A stretch of 47,730 nt of DNA from Alphaproteobacteria bacterium (GTDB lineage: Bacteria; Pseudomonadota; Alphaproteobacteria; VGDZ01), in assembly GCA_016869515.1 (NCBI GenBank), contig VGDZ01000018.1, positions 1 to 47,730 on the forward strand. Reading direction: 5' to 3'. Shown in pieces: positions 33,592 through 43,803 of this stretch; position 1 is the first letter of the stretch; the number at the start of each line of letters is the position of its first letter. The position numbers and the translations under genes are program-made. The notes beneath the pieces were generated by a model, which saw only the letters and a program-made list of their open reading frames with translations, ran no database searches and was not told the DNA's origin.

Positions 33592-34578
33592 ATGTTGATC
33601 AAGAATTCGGTTGAAGCGCCCGAACTGCCGGACACCCAGGTTTCGGTCGCCAAGCTGTTCGGCATCGAATCCGAACTGGAAGTGCCGGCCTATTCCAAGC
33701 CGACCGAGCACGTGCCCGAACTCGACAAGGCCTACCGCTTCGACCGCGAGACCACGCTGGCGATCCTGGCCGGCTTCGCCTTCAACCGCCGCGTCCTGAT
33801 CCAGGGCTATCACGGCACCGGCAAGTCGACCCATATCGAGCAGGTGGCGGCGCGGCTCAACTGGCCCTGCGTGCGCATCAACCTCGATTCCCACATCAGC
33901 CGCATCGACCTGGTCGGCAAGGACGCCATCGTGCTCAAGGACGGCCGCCAGGTGACCGAATTCCGCGAGGGCATCCTGCCCTGGGCGCTGCAGCACCCGA
34001 CCGCGCTGGTGTTCGACGAATACGACGCCGGCCGGCCGGACGTGATGTTCGTCATCCAGCGCGTGCTCGAGGTCGACGGCAGGCTGACGCTGATGGATCA
34101 GAGCCGCGTGCTGCGGCCCCATCCCGCCTTCCGCCTGTTCGCCACCGCCAACACCGTCGGCCTCGGCGACACCACCGGGCTCTATCACGGCACCCAGCAG
34201 ATCAACCAAGGCCAGATGGACCGCTGGAACATCGTCGCCACGCTCAACTACCTGCCGTTCGACGAGGAAGTGCGCATCGTCCTGGCCAAGGCGCCGAGCT
34301 GGGAGAACGCCGAGGGCAAGCGCACCATCGCCAACATGGTGCATGTCGCCGAACTGACGCGCTCGGGCTTCATCGCCGGCGACATCTCGACCGTGATGAG
34401 CCCACGCACCGTCATCACCTGGGCCGAGAACGCGCGCATCTTCAAGGACATCGCCTTCGCCTTCCGCCTGACCTTCCTCAACAAGTGCGACGAGGTCGAG
34501 CGCGCGCTGGTGGCGGAGTACTACCAGCGCTGCTTCGGCGAGGAACTGCCCGAAAGCGCCGCCCGGCGCCGGGCCTGA
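33592..34578 (+). CDS. cobS: Cobaltochelatase subunit CobS
   Basis: A 328-residue AAA+ ATPase. With CobT and CobN it inserts cobalt into hydrogenobyrinic acid a,c-diamide in aerobic cobalamin synthesis. The Walker A motif is [16 protein letters not shown], with [18 protein letters not shown] and [22 protein letters not shown] (Walker B). [31 protein letters not shown] is highly characteristic of CobS. The N-terminus [24 protein letters not shown] is typical. CobN is not in the window. CobT follows after 13 bases. Confidence 0.97.
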   Translation: MLIKNSVEAPELPDTQVSVAKLFGIESELEVPAYSKPTEHVPELDKAYRFDRETTLAILAGFAFNRRVLIQGYHGTGKSTHIEQVAARLNWPCVRINLDSHISRIDLVGKDAIVLKDGRQVTEFREGILPWALQHPTALVFDEYDAGRPDVMFVIQRVLEVDGRLTLMDQSRVLRPHPAFRLFATANTVGLGDTTGLYHGTQQINQGQMDRWNIVATLNYLPFDEEVRIVLAKAPSWENAEGKRTIANMVHVAELTRSGFIAGDISTVMSPRTVITWAENARIFKDIAFAFRLTFLNKCDEVERALVAEYYQRCFGEELPESAARRRA

Positions 34579-34591
34579 GCCGCGGACGCCG

Positions 34592-36475
34592 ATGGCGCCG
34601 CTGGTCAAGAACGAGGGTCCGACCGAGCCGTTCAAGCGCGCGGTGGCGGCGGCGATGCGCGCCATCTCGGGCGAGCGCGAACTGCAGGTCACCTTCGGCC
34701 CCGAAACCCCGGGCCTGCGCGGCAACCATGCCGTGCTGCCCAACCCGCCGCGCGAACTGCCGCCGGTCGAGGTGGCGCGGCTGCGCGGCATCGGCGATTC
34801 CCAGGCGCTCAAGCTGTTGCATCACGACCGCGGCACGCACGCCAAGTACATGCCGCAAGGCGCGATCGCGCGCGCGATCTACGAGGCGGTCGAGACCGCG
34901 CGCATCGAGGCGCTGGGGGCGCGCGACTATCGCGGCGTGGCCGACAATCTGGGCGTGGCGCTGGACGAGCACTGCAAGGCGCGCGGCTATTCGCGCGTGG
35001 TCGACCGCACCGATGCGCCCTTGTCCGAGGTGGTGCGGCTGATCCTGCGCGAAAGGCTGACCGGCGCGGCGCCGCCGGATTCGGCCAAGGCCATGGTCGA
35101 GATGTGGCGCGAGCAGATCGACAAGGCCGCGGCCGAGGACCTGGCGCGGCTGTGCGATCGGGTCGGCGACCAGGCAGCCTATGCCAAGCAGGCGCGCCGG
35201 GTGATCAAGGATCTCGGCTTCGGCGAAGACGACATCGATCCGGCCGACGAACAAGAAGAGGAAGGCCAGAACGAGGACGACAAGCAGCCCGAACAGGGCG
35301 AACAGGGCATGGAAGGCCAGGACGGCGAGGGCCAGGAGGGCGATCCCCAGGACGGCCCCGAATCCGCCGGCCGCGACGCCGACGCTTCCGAGGACAGCAT
35401 GGCCGAGGCCGACGGCGCCGAGCAGAAAGGCATGGCCGGCAAGGAAGAGCCCGGCCGCGCCCGCCGGCCGTGGTACGACAACCGTCCCGACGATCCGGCC
35501 GAACCGTCCTACAAGGTGTTCGCCACCCAATACGACGAGGTGATCGACGCCCCCGAGCTGTGCGAGCCCGAGGAATTGGACCGCTTGCGCGGGCATCTCG
35601 ACCAGCAGCTGCAGCGCCTGCAGGGCGTGATCGGCCGGCTGGCCAACCGTCTCCAGCGCCGGCTGATGGCCAAGCAGAACCGCTCCTGGGAATTCGATCT
35701 CGACGAGGGCCTGCTCGACGCCGGGCGGCTGGCGCGGGTGGTGGCCAATCCGGTCCACCCGCTGTCCTTCAAGCGCGAGCGCGACACCGATTTCCGCGAC
35801 ACCGTGGTCACGCTGCTGATCGACAATTCGGGTTCGATGCGCGGCCGGCCGATCACGGTGGCGGCGATGTGCGCCGACATCCTGGCGCGCACGCTGGAAC
35901 GCTGCGCGGTCAAGGTCGAGATCCTCGGCTTCACCACGCGGCAGTGGAAGGGCGGCCAGAGCCGCGAGCGCTGGATCGCCGCCGGCAAGCCGGCCAATCC
36001 CGGACGGCTCAACGACCTGCGCCACATCGTCTACAAATCCGCCGACCAGCCCTGGCGGCGGGCGCGCAAGTCGCTCGGCCTGATGCTGCGCGAGGGCATC
36101 CTCAAGGAGAACATCGACGGCGAGGCGCTGCTGTGGGCGCACGAACGGCTGATCGCCCGCGCCGAGCAGCGCCGCATTCTGATGGTGATCTCGGACGGCG
36201 CGCCGGTCGACGATTCGACCCTGTCGGTCAATTCCGGCAACTATCTCGATCGCCACCTGCGCACCGTGATCGAGCGCATCGAGACCCGTTCGCCGGTCGA
36301 GCTGACCGCGATCGGCATCGGCCACGACGTCACCCGCTATTACCGCCGCGCCGTCACCATCGTCGATGCCGAGCAATTGGGCGGCGCGATGATGGAGCGC
36401 CTGGCCGAATTGTTCGACGAGGAAGCGCGCCCGACGCAGCGCGGCGGCGGACGCGGGCGCAGTCGCCGCAAGTGA
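34592..36475 (+). CDS. cobT: Cobaltochelatase subunit CobT
   Basis: A 627-residue partner of CobS in cobalt insertion. Its N-terminus [33 protein letters not shown] is typical. Residues 215-290 are very acidic and Gln-rich ([17 protein letters not shown]), as in other CobT. The C-terminal von Willebrand A domain has the MIDAS motif [30 protein letters not shown], and [24 protein letters not shown]. It overlaps the GTG start of the esterase-like gene at its stop (GTGA). Confidence 0.97.
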   Translation: MAPLVKNEGPTEPFKRAVAAAMRAISGERELQVTFGPETPGLRGNHAVLPNPPRELPPVEVARLRGIGDSQALKLLHHDRGTHAKYMPQGAIARAIYEAVETARIEALGARDYRGVADNLGVALDEHCKARGYSRVVDRTDAPLSEVVRLILRERLTGAAPPDSAKAMVEMWREQIDKAAAEDLARLCDRVGDQAAYAKQARRVIKDLGFGEDDIDPADEQEEEGQNEDDKQPEQGEQGMEGQDGEGQEGDPQDGPESAGRDADASEDSMAEADGAEQKGMAGKEEPGRARRPWYDNRPDDPAEPSYKVFATQYDEVIDAPELCEPEELDRLRGHLDQQLQRLQGVIGRLANRLQRRLMAKQNRSWEFDLDEGLLDAGRLARVVANPVHPLSFKRERDTDFRDTVVTLLIDNSGSMRGRPITVAAMCADILARTLERCAVKVEILGFTTRQWKGGQSRERWIAAGKPANPGRLNDLRHIVYKSADQPWRRARKSLGLMLREGILKENIDGEALLWAHERLIARAEQRRILMVISDGAPVDDSTLSVNSGNYLDRHLRTVIERIETRSPVELTAIGIGHDVTRYYRRAVTIVDAEQLGGAMMERLAELFDEEARPTQRGGGRGRSRRK

Positions 36476-37443
36476 GCCGGTGGCACGCGGCGGCGCTGGC
36501 GGCGCTGCTGCTGACCGCAAGCGCGGCCTGGGCGCAGCCGCTGCCGCTGCGCTATCGCGACCTGCCGCTCAACCCGGACGACCCCGCGCAGACCCGCATC
36601 GGCCGGCTGGACTATTGCGGCGGATTCGAACTGCGCGCCGAGGACGAGGATTTCGGCGGCCTGTCCGGCCTGGCCTGGGACGCGGCGGAGAATCGCCTGA
36701 TCGGCGTCACCGACCGCGGCGGCTGGTGGATCGCGCGCCCAAGCCATGACGGCCAGGGCCGCATGATCGGCCTCGGCGGCTCGCTGTTCTCGCCCATGCT
36801 GGGGCGCGACGGCAGACCGCTGGCGGGCCGCATGGCCGATGCCGAGGCGGTGTCACGCGCGCTGGACGGAAGCTACGTCGTCGCTTTCGAGCGCGTCCAT
36901 CGCCTGTGGCGCTATGGCCCGGGACTCAATTTCCAGGTGATGCGGCCGACGCCGATCCCCCATCCCCCCGGCATCGAGGCGGCGCCGGCCAATGGCGGCA
37001 TCGAGGCCTTCGCCGTTTTGGCCGATGGCCGCATGCTGGCCGCGGCCGAGGAACTGAGAGACGCCGCCGGCGATCACCAAGGCTGGGTGTTCGAGGGCGG
37101 CGCTTGGCATCCGCTTGGGCTGGTGCCGGTCGGCCAGTTCCGCCCGACCGACCTGGCGGCGCTGCCCAATGGCGATGCCGTGCTGCTCGAGCGCCGGTTC
37201 ACCACCGTGGGCGGGTTCGGGGCGCGGCTGTCGCGGCTGCGCGGGGGCGCAATGCGGCCGGGCGCGCGCCTTGCGGGCGAGGAATTGGCGCGCATCGAGC
37301 GTCCGCTGCAGTTGGGCAATTTCGAGGCGCTGGCGGCGCGGCCGATGCCCGATGGCGGCGTTACGCTCTATCTCGGAACGGACGACAATTTCACCGCCCT
37401 GCTGCGCACGCTCTTGCTGTGCTTCCGCCTGCCGGCGGAATGA
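36472..37443 (+). CDS. Exported phytase-like esterase (PF13449-type)
   Basis: A 323-residue exported protein. The GTG start at 36472, overlapping the cobT stop, opens a Sec signal: [22 protein letters not shown]. The mature part carries the esterase-like/phytase-like beta-propeller signs: [83 protein letters not shown] and [25 protein letters not shown]. The enzyme activity in this family is unproven in most members. A link to cobalamin is not evident; proximity may be chance. Confidence 0.88.
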   Translation: MSRWHAAALAALLLTASAAWAQPLPLRYRDLPLNPDDPAQTRIGRLDYCGGFELRAEDEDFGGLSGLAWDAAENRLIGVTDRGGWWIARPSHDGQGRMIGLGGSLFSPMLGRDGRPLAGRMADAEAVSRALDGSYVVAFERVHRLWRYGPGLNFQVMRPTPIPHPPGIEAAPANGGIEAFAVLADGRMLAAAEELRDAAGDHQGWVFEGGAWHPLGLVPVGQFRPTDLAALPNGDAVLLERRFTTVGGFGARLSRLRGGAMRPGARLAGEELARIERPLQLGNFEALAARPMPDGGVTLYLGTDDNFTALLRTLLLCFRLPAE

Positions 37444-37494
37444 AAAGGCAGGAATCGGAGTGCGGCGCCGCCGGCGCGCGGCGATCTTCCGGAC

Positions 37495-38682
37495 ATGACC
37501 AAGACACCGCTTTTCGCTTTGACCATGGCCGCCGCCGGCGCCCATGCCGCCGATCAACTTGCCCTCGCCGCGCTGCCGCTGTTGGCGGTGATCGTCTTCC
37601 AAGCGCCGCCCGACATGGTCGGCGTGCTGGTGGCGCTGCATGCCGCAGCCTGGCTGGTGCTGGCCTTGCCGGGCGGCGTGCTGGTCGACCGCTTGCCGCG
37701 CGGGCGCGCCATCCTTTGGTCGCAGGCGGCGAGCGCGCTCGGCCTGAGCGCCGCGGTCTATGCGGTTGCGACCGGCAGCCTGGCCGGGTTGGGCCTGGCG
37801 ACGTTCGTTGCCGCCGGCGGAACGGTGATCGGCCTCTTGGCGACGGGCGCGCTGGTACCTGACCTTGCGCCTAAGCCGCGCTGGTCCGAGGTCAACGCGC
37901 GGATCGAACTGGCGCGAGCGGTGGCGGCAGTGATTGCGCCCAGCCTGGCGGCCTATGTGATCGCCGGGCCTTGGCCGGCGGCAAGCCTGGCCTTGGCGGC
38001 TTGCGGGGCGCTGGCGGCGGCGCTGTGGGCGGGGCGTTTGCCGACGACCGAGACGCCGCCCCTGGTCGGGCGCGAGGCGCCATGGCGCGCAGCCGCTGCC
38101 GGACTGCGCTTCGTCATGGCCGAACCCAATCTTCGCGCCATCGCGCTTTGCGCGCTGTTCTGGAATTTCGCTTTCCTCGGCCTGGTCGCCGTGTTCGTGC
38201 CCTACGCCACCGAGGTGCTGGCGATGGCGCCCGCCGCCATCGGCGTCGCGCTGGGTGCGCATGGTGCCGGCCTGATCCTGGGCGCGCTGCTGGCGCCGCG
38301 GGTGCTGTCGCGTCTCAAGTTGAGATGGGTGATGCTGGGCGGTCCGGCGCTTTCCGCCTTGGCGATCCTGGTGCTGCCATGGGCGCCGGTGCCGGCCTAC
38401 TTCCTGATCGGCTTCGGGCCGATGCTGTGGTCGATCGGCCGAACCGGGGTCTGCCAGGCGGTCAGTCCGGCGGCGCTGCTGGGCCGAGTCGCCGCCTCGA
38501 TCCAATTCGCGGTCTACGGCGTGCGGCCCTTGGGCGCGCTGGCCTGCGGCGCGATTGCCGGCAGCTTCGGTCCGAGCGCCGCCTTGGCCGCGATCGGGCT
38601 CGGCTTCGCGCTCTCCTTCCTGGCCATCCTGGTCTCGCCGCTGGCGCGGCTCGCGAGCATGCCCGAGCGCGCCCTGGCCTGA
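37495..38682 (+). CDS. MFS transporter
   Basis: A 395-residue inner-membrane protein with 12 predicted helices of the major facilitator superfamily. The loop-2 motif appears as GGVLVDRLPRGRAILWSQ. AELARAVAAVIAPSLA-like residues (VNARIELARAVAAVIAPSL) and GAHGAGLILGALLAPRVLSRLK fit the drug/siderophore-export branch. It starts 51 bases after the esterase gene. The substrate is unknown. It is convergent with the Do-family protease with only 7 bases between. Confidence 0.9.
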   Translation: MTKTPLFALTMAAAGAHAADQLALAALPLLAVIVFQAPPDMVGVLVALHAAAWLVLALPGGVLVDRLPRGRAILWSQAASALGLSAAVYAVATGSLAGLGLATFVAAGGTVIGLLATGALVPDLAPKPRWSEVNARIELARAVAAVIAPSLAAYVIAGPWPAASLALAACGALAAALWAGRLPTTETPPLVGREAPWRAAAAGLRFVMAEPNLRAIALCALFWNFAFLGLVAVFVPYATEVLAMAPAAIGVALGAHGAGLILGALLAPRVLSRLKLRWVMLGGPALSALAILVLPWAPVPAYFLIGFGPMLWSIGRTGVCQAVSPAALLGRVAASIQFAVYGVRPLGALACGAIAGSFGPSAALAAIGLGFALSFLAILVSPLARLASMPERALA

Positions 38683-38689
38683 CCCGGTC

Positions 38690-40174
38690 TCAGCCGCGGT
38701 CGATGCGCAGGGCGACGAACCGGATCTCGCCCGCGCGCTGGGTCATCAGCAGCACCGAGCGCTTGTTCTCGCCCTTGGCCTGGGCGACGCGGTCAACCAC
38801 GTCCTTGGGCTGGCCGACCTCTTCCTGCGCCACCTCGACGATGACGTCGCCGATGCGGATGCCTTCGGTGGCGGCGGCGCTGTTGGCGGCCAGCGCCGTC
38901 ACCACCACGCCCTTGACGTCGTCCTTGATGCCGAACTTCTGGCGCAGCTCGGGCGTGATCCGCGACAGCGTCATGCCCAGCGCGCTGTCGCCCTCGGCCG
39001 CGCCGCCCGGGCGCGCCGGCCCGCCCGCCGCCAGCTTGTCGTCCTCGGGCAGTTCGCCGACCTTGACGGTGAAGGTCATCGGCTTGCCTTTGCGCCAGAC
39101 CTCGACCTTGACCGAGCGGTCGATCTCGGTCTCGGCCACGATCCGCGGCAAGCCGCGCATCTCGTTCACTTCCTTGCCGTTGAAGGTCAGGATGATGTCG
39201 CCGGCCTCGATTCCCGACTGGCGCGCCGGGCTGCCGTCCTGCACCGAGGCCACCAGCGCGCCCTTCTTCTTTTGCAGGCCGAGGCCCTCGGCCAGCTCGT
39301 CGGTCACGGTCTGAATCCGCACCCCCAGCCAGCCGCGCCGCACCCGCCCGTGATCGCGCAAGGAAGCGACTACGTTCTGCGCCAGCGCCGACGGAATGGC
39401 GAAGCCGATGCCGACCGAGCCGCCGGTGGGCGAATAGATCGCCGAGTTCACGCCGATCACCTCGCCCGCCATGTTGAACAGCGGGCCGCCGGAATTGCCG
39501 CGGTTGATCGGCGCGTCGGTCTGCAGGAAATCGTCATAGGCGCCGGCGTTGATGTCGCGCGAACGCGCCGACAGGATGCCGGCGGTGACGGTGCCGCCCA
39601 GCCCGAAGGGATTGCCGATCGCCAGCACCCATTCGCCCACCCGCGCCCGATCCGAGGCGCCCCATTTGGTCGCCGGCAGCGGCTTGGCCGATTCGACCTT
39701 GAGCACCGCCAGGTCGGTCTTGGGATCGCGCGCCACCAGCTTGGCCTTGAGCCGGGTATTGTCGTGCAGCGTGACCGAGATCTCGTCGGCGCCCTCGATG
39801 ACGTGGTTGTTGGTGACGATGGTGCCGCCGGCGTCGATGATGAAGCCCGAACCCAGCGACTGGGCGCGGCGCTGGGGCGCGCCGTCGTTGTTGTTGCCGC
39901 CGCGATCGGGATTGTTGCGATCGAAGAATTCCTTGAAGAACTCCTCGAACGGCGATCCCGGCGGCAGCTGGGGCGCCGGCACGCCGCGCCGGTTGGGTTC
40001 GGCCCGCGCCTCGACCTTCTGCACGGTCGAGATGTTGACCACGGTCGGCAGCAGCTTCTCGGCCAGGTCGGCGAAGCTGTCGGGCGCGCCCCGCGCCGCA
40101 GCGCCGGCCGCCGGCAACACGATCAAGGCGGCCCCCAGCGCCAGCGCGCGGATACCCGAATTCAAGTACGGCAT
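38690..40174 (-). CDS. Do-family periplasmic serine protease (DegP/MucD-like)
   Basis: A 494-residue HtrA-family protease/chaperone. A signal peptide ending near GAAARGA precedes LAEKLLPTVVNISTV. The triad is His124 (TNNHVIEGAD), Asp154 (KTDLAVLKV) and Ser228 (INRGNSGGPLFN). Two PDZ domains follow (from WLGVRIQTVTDELAEG and from LGMTLSRITPELRQKF). It degrades misfolded envelope proteins. Start ATG at 40174 has GGAGGATCC 7 bases upstream. It lies downstream of hflK-hflC-DUF2065 on the same strand but with its own likely promoter. Confidence 0.93.
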   Translation of the reverse strand: MPYLNSGIRALALGAALIVLPAAGAAARGAPDSFADLAEKLLPTVVNISTVQKVEARAEPNRRGVPAPQLPPGSPFEEFFKEFFDRNNPDRGGNNNDGAPQRRAQSLGSGFIIDAGGTIVTNNHVIEGADEISVTLHDNTRLKAKLVARDPKTDLAVLKVESAKPLPATKWGASDRARVGEWVLAIGNPFGLGGTVTAGILSARSRDINAGAYDDFLQTDAPINRGNSGGPLFNMAGEVIGVNSAIYSPTGGSVGIGFAIPSALAQNVVASLRDHGRVRRGWLGVRIQTVTDELAEGLGLQKKKGALVASVQDGSPARQSGIEAGDIILTFNGKEVNEMRGLPRIVAETEIDRSVKVEVWRKGKPMTFTVKVGELPEDDKLAAGGPARPGGAAEGDSALGMTLSRITPELRQKFGIKDDVKGVVVTALAANSAAATEGIRIGDVIVEVAQEEVGQPKDVVDRVAQAKGENKRSVLLMTQRAGEIRFVALRIDRG

Positions 40175-40196
40175 GGCGGATCCTCCACGACCCGAT

Positions 40197-40224
40197 GATC
40201 TAGTGCGCGGCACGGCGCGGTCAA
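40197..40224 (-). promoter_or_regulatory. Candidate promoter of the Do-family protease
   Basis: On the minus strand TTGACC (40224-40219) and TAGATC (40202-40197) are separated by 16 nt, with the likely start about 16 bases before the ATG. The -10 box is weak. An imperfect hairpin overlaps the -35 (GGCAC/GTGCC around 40210-40235). Confidence 0.4.
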
Positions 40225-40282
40225 GCCGCGGTGCCATCCGCTCTCTAGAAGTTGAATGCGGCCGAATCATGGCCCTTTCGGC

Positions 40283-40468
40283 CTAGCCCTGCAACAGCCA
40301 TACCAGCCCGAAGCCGGCCAGCGCGATCGCCAGTCCGACCGCGCGCAGCGCGCCCTCGGACATGGCCAGCGCCTGTTCCATCATCCGCTTCATGCCGCCG
40401 GGGAACAGGGCATAAAGCGCGCCCTCGATCACCATCATCAGGCCGATCGCGGTGAGGAAGGCGGTCAT
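40283..40468 (-). CDS. DUF2065-family small membrane protein
   Basis: A 61-residue protein with two predicted transmembrane helices (FLTAIGLMMVIEGALYALFP and VGLAIALAGFGLVWLLQG). It matches DUF2065 (YjeT-like), whose usual place is after hflC, as here: 3 bases separate it from the hflC stop. A membrane role with HflKC is inferred from gene order; function is not established. Confidence 0.9.
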   Translation of the reverse strand: MTAFLTAIGLMMVIEGALYALFPGGMKRMMEQALAMSEGALRAVGLAIALAGFGLVWLLQG

Positions 40469-40471
40469 GAT

Positions 40472-41359
40472 CTATCTCTTGGTGACCGAGCCCTTGCCCG
40501 ACAGGCTCTCGAAGAAGCGAAAGAACTCGGAATCCGGCGTCAGCACCATGGTGGTGTTCTTGTCCGACATGGTCTCGCGATAGGCCAGCATCGAGCGGTA
40601 GAAGCTGAAGAACTCGATGTCCTTGCCGAAGGCCTCGGCGAAGATGGCGATGGCGGTGGCATCGCCCTGGCCGCGCAGCACCTGGGCCTCGCGCTGGGCC
40701 TCGGCCAGCAGCACGGTGCGTTCGCGCTCGGCGCGGCTGCGGATGCGCTGGCTTTCCTCGGCGCCGGTGGCGCGGATCTCCTTGGCCTCGCGATCGCGAT
40801 CGGCCTGCATGCGGCGATAGATCGCCTGGCTGTTGGCGTCGGGCAGGTCGGCGCGCTTGATGCGCACGTCGACCACCTCGATGCCGAGATCCTTGGCCTC
40901 CTCGTTGACCAGGTCGCTGATCTGGCGCATCAGATTGGCACGGTCGCCCGACAGGATGGCGGCGAACGGCGCCTGGCCCAGGATGCGGCGCAGGCCCGAA
41001 TTGATCACCGCCGCCAGCCGCGAGCGCGCCACCGTTTCGTTGCCGACGGTCTGGTAGAACTTGAGCGGATCGACGATGCGAAAGCGGGCAAAGGCGTCGA
41101 CCACCAGCCGCTTCTGGTCGGCGGCGATCAGCTCCTCCTTGGGCGCATCGAACGACAGGATGCGCTTGTCCATCATCACCACGTTCTGCACGAACGGCAG
41201 CTTGACCCGCAGGCCGGGCTCGGAGATCACCCGCACCGGCTCGCCCAGCTGCAGCACCAGCGCCTGGCGGCCCTCGGCGACGGTGAAGAGGGTCGAGGCG
41301 CCGACGACGCCCAGCGCCGCCAGCACGATCCCGGCCAGGGTCAGGACGGCGCGGTTCAT
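40472..41359 (-). CDS. hflC: FtsH protease modulator HflC
   Basis: A 295-residue SPFH/prohibitin-domain protein with an N-terminal membrane anchor (MNRAVLTLAGIVLAALGVVGASTLF). FTVAEGRQALVLQLGEPVRVISEPGLRVKLPFVQNVVMMDKRILSFDAP is typical HflC. The helical part DREAKEIRATGAEESQRIRSRAERERTVLLAEAQREAQVLRGQGDATA follows. With HflK it forms the ring that regulates FtsH. The ATG overlaps the hflK stop (ATGA). Confidence 0.96.
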   Translation of the reverse strand: MNRAVLTLAGIVLAALGVVGASTLFTVAEGRQALVLQLGEPVRVISEPGLRVKLPFVQNVVMMDKRILSFDAPKEELIAADQKRLVVDAFARFRIVDPLKFYQTVGNETVARSRLAAVINSGLRRILGQAPFAAILSGDRANLMRQISDLVNEEAKDLGIEVVDVRIKRADLPDANSQAIYRRMQADRDREAKEIRATGAEESQRIRSRAERERTVLLAEAQREAQVLRGQGDATAIAIFAEAFGKDIEFFSFYRSMLAYRETMSDKNTTMVLTPDSEFFRFFESLSGKGSVTKR

Positions 41360-42459
41360 TGGCGGTCTCCCGGGCGGCGGATCAGGTCCTGCAGCGGCAG
41401 GAAGGGCTGCACGCCCTTGGCGTCGATGATCAGCTTGTTCATGTTGCGCAGGATCTCTTCCATGGTCTCGAGATAGATGCGCTGGCGGGTGACGTCCTTG
41501 GCGCGCAGGAATTCGTTGTGGATCGAGATGAAGCGCTGCGCCTCGCCCTGGCTGCGCGCCACCACTTCCTGCTTGTAGGCCTCGGCCTCCTGGCGCAGCC
41601 GCTCGCTTTCGCCGCGGGCGCGCGGGATGATGTCGTTCTGGTAGGACTCGGCCTCGTTTTTCTGGCGCTCGGCGTCGGCGCGCGCCGCCTGCACGTCGCG
41701 GAAGGAATCGATCACCTGCGCCGGCGGATCGATCTTCTGCAGCGTCACCTGCCGGACCAGGACTCCGGCGTTGTAGAAGTCGAGGATCTCCTGCATCAGC
41801 CGCTGGGTCGAACTTTCCAACAGCTGCCGGCCCTCGGTCAGCACCGGCACCAGCCGCGAGCGCCCGACCTGTTCGCGCAGCGCGCTTTCCGCCACCGCCT
41901 TGACGGTGGCCTCGGCCTGTTGGATCGAGAACAGGTACTTGCCGGCGTCCTTGATCACCCACAGCACCGACATGTCGATGTCGACGATGTTCTCGTCGCC
42001 GGTCAGCATGATGCTTTCCTCGGTCACGTCGCGGATCTGGCTGCCGCGCGGACCATCGCCCAGGCTGCGGAAGCCGATGTCGACCCGATTGACGCGCGTC
42101 ACCGAGGGCCTGACCACGCTCTCGATCGGCGACGGGAAGTGATAGCGCAGGCCCGGCTGGGTGGTCTCGACCCACTTGCCGAAGCGCAGCACCACGCCCT
42201 GTTCGTCGGGCTGGACGCGATAGAAGCCCGATCCCAGCCATACCGCCAGCATCACCAGTCCGATCAGCAGCAAACCGCGACCGCCCCAATTGCCGACCGG
42301 CATCATGCCCTTGAAACGATCTTGGCCCTTGCGCAGCAGGTCTTCGAGATTGGGCGGCTGCATGCCGCCGCCGCCACCGCCGCCGCCGGACGGACCGCGG
42401 CCCCACGGGCCACGATTGCCGCCACCCGGCTGCCAGCCGCCTTTGTTCTGCCAGGGCAT
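41356..42459 (-). CDS. hflK: FtsH protease modulator HflK
   Basis: A 367-residue SPFH protein. The N-terminus is Gly/Trp-rich with a polyglycine run (residues 26-31, GGGGGG), as often in HflK, followed by one transmembrane helix (GGRGLLLIGLVMLAVWLGSGFY). YRVQPDEQGVVLRFGKWVETTQPGLRYHFPSPIESV and VTEESIMLTGDENIVDIDMSVLWVIKD are conserved. It partners HflC in controlling FtsH. It is first in the operon, behind the promoter at 42528-42556. Confidence 0.96.
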   Translation of the reverse strand: MPWQNKGGWQPGGGNRGPWGRGPSGGGGGGGGMQPPNLEDLLRKGQDRFKGMMPVGNWGGRGLLLIGLVMLAVWLGSGFYRVQPDEQGVVLRFGKWVETTQPGLRYHFPSPIESVVRPSVTRVNRVDIGFRSLGDGPRGSQIRDVTEESIMLTGDENIVDIDMSVLWVIKDAGKYLFSIQQAEATVKAVAESALREQVGRSRLVPVLTEGRQLLESSTQRLMQEILDFYNAGVLVRQVTLQKIDPPAQVIDSFRDVQAARADAERQKNEAESYQNDIIPRARGESERLRQEAEAYKQEVVARSQGEAQRFISIHNEFLRAKDVTRQRIYLETMEEILRNMNKLIIDAKGVQPFLPLQDLIRRPGDRQ

Positions 42460-42527
42460 CGAAATGTCCTCACATTTGGCCGGGTCGTTTCCCGCCCGGG
42501 ATTGTCTATATAGAAGCCTCGGGCGGA

Positions 42528-42556
42528 CATATAGGTCACCAGAGGCCCCAGGACAA
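42528..42556 (-). promoter_or_regulatory. Candidate promoter of the hflK operon
   Basis: On the minus strand TTGTCC (42556-42551) and TATATG (42533-42528) are 17 nt apart. The start would fall near 42521, giving a leader of about 60 bases. It lies in the divergent region shared with apbC; for the plus strand only a TATATA at 42507-42512 was seen without a good -35. Confidence 0.55.
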
Positions 42557-42576
42557 CCCGGTCGAAGGAGCATGGC

Positions 42577-43803
42577 ATGAGTGCGGGCGAGGTTACGGAA
42601 GCTCAGGTTTTGGCGGCGTTGCGGGCGATCAAGGATCCGATTTCGGGGCGCGACGTAGTCCAGTCGGGGATGATCTCGGGACTGGCGGTGAAAGGCGGGC
42701 TGGTGAGCTTCGCGGTCGAGGTCGATCCGCGCCAGGGCGCCAAGATGGAGCCCCTGCGCAAGGCCTGCGAACAGGCGATCGATGCGCTGGCGGGCGTGCT
42801 GTCGGTCTCGGTGGTGCTGACCGCGCACAAGGGCGGCCAGGCCCAGCCCGGCCACGCGCATGATCACGATCACGACCACGGGCATGACCACGATCACGAT
42901 CATCACCACGGGCATGACCACGGACACGGCCATGCGCAACAGCCTGCGCCGGCCCAAGCCCGCGGCCGCGCGCCGCAAGGCCCGCCCAAGGCCGGGGCGA
43001 TCCCCGGCATCGGCGCGATCGTCGCCGTGGCCTCGGGCAAGGGCGGCGTCGGCAAGTCGACCACCGCCGTCAACCTGGCGCTGGCGCTGGCCGGGCTCGG
43101 GCTCAAGGTCGGGCTGATGGACGCCGACATCTACGGTCCCTCGATCCCGCGCATGCTGGGCATCGACGGCCAGCCCGAAACCACGGAGGGCCAGAAGCTG
43201 CGGCCGATGCGCAATTACGGCATCGCCTGCATGTCGATGGGATTCCTCGTCCCCGAGGACACGCCGATGATCTGGCGCGGGCCGATGGTGATGAGCGCGA
43301 TCGAGCAGTTGTTGCGCGAGGTCGAATGGGGCGATCTCGACGTGCTGGTGGTCGACCTGCCGCCGGGCACGGGCGATGCGCAACTGACCATGGCCCAGCG
43401 CGTGCCGCTGACCGGCGCGGTGATCGTGTCGACGCCGCAGGACATCGCGCTGTTGGACGTCAAGAAGGGCGTCAACATGTTCCGCAAGGTCGACGTGCCG
43501 GTGTTGGGCATCATCGAGAACATGAGCTACTACCTCTGCCCGAAATGCGGCGACCGCGCCGACATCTTCGGCCATGGCGGCGCCAAGGACATGGCCGGCA
43601 AGTTCGGCACCGAGTTCCTGGGCGAGATCCCGCTGCACATCGCCATCCGCGAGACCTCGGATGCCGGCCAGCCGATCGTGGTCTCGCAGCCGACCTCGCC
43701 GCATGCCGAGGCCTATCGCAAGGTGGCGGTCCGCCTGCGCGAAAAGATCGCGGCGCAGCTGGGCGAGACCCAGCGCCGGGCGCCGCGCATCGTTATCCAG
43801 TGA
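42577..43803 (+). CDS. apbC: Iron-sulfur cluster carrier ApbC/Mrp with a His-rich linker
   Basis: A 408-residue P-loop scaffold/carrier for iron-sulfur clusters. Residues 1-85 are a DUF59/MIP18-like domain. Residues 93-119 are an exceptional linker with 15 histidines alternating mainly with Asp and Gly. The ATPase follows: [19 protein letters not shown] (152-170), [46 protein letters not shown]. The cluster-binding CxxC is in [21 protein letters not shown] at 42577 has GAAGGAG 6 bases upstream. It overlaps the next gene (GTGA). Confidence 0.95.
   Translation: MSAGEVTEAQVLAALRAIKDPISGRDVVQSGMISGLAVKGGLVSFAVEVDPRQGAKMEPLRKACEQAIDALAGVLSVSVVLTAHKGGQAQPGHAHDHDHDHGHDHDHDHHHGHDHGHGHAQQPAPAQARGRAPQGPPKAGAIPGIGAIVAVASGKGGVGKSTTAVNLALALAGLGLKVGLMDADIYGPSIPRMLGIDGQPETTEGQKLRPMRNYGIACMSMGFLVPEDTPMIWRGPMVMSAIEQLLREVEWGDLDVLVVDLPPGTGDAQLTMAQRVPLTGAVIVSTPQDIALLDVKKGVNMFRKVDVPVLGIIENMSYYLCPKCGDRADIFGHGGAKDMAGKFGTEFLGEIPLHIAIRETSDAGQPIVVSQPTSPHAEAYRKVAVRLREKIAAQLGETQRRAPRIVIQ
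42853..42933 (+). repeat. His-codon-rich tract with short tandem units in apbC
   Basis: Eighty-one bases encode 15 His in 27 residues. A 13-base unit GGGCATGACCACG occurs twice, which suggests growth by duplication. The tract stays in frame and lies between the two domains. Confidence 0.8.

Noticed and set aside
42853-42933. Regular short repeats resembling a CRISPR-like array
   Set aside because: The repeats are in-frame histidine codons within apbC and have no spacers.
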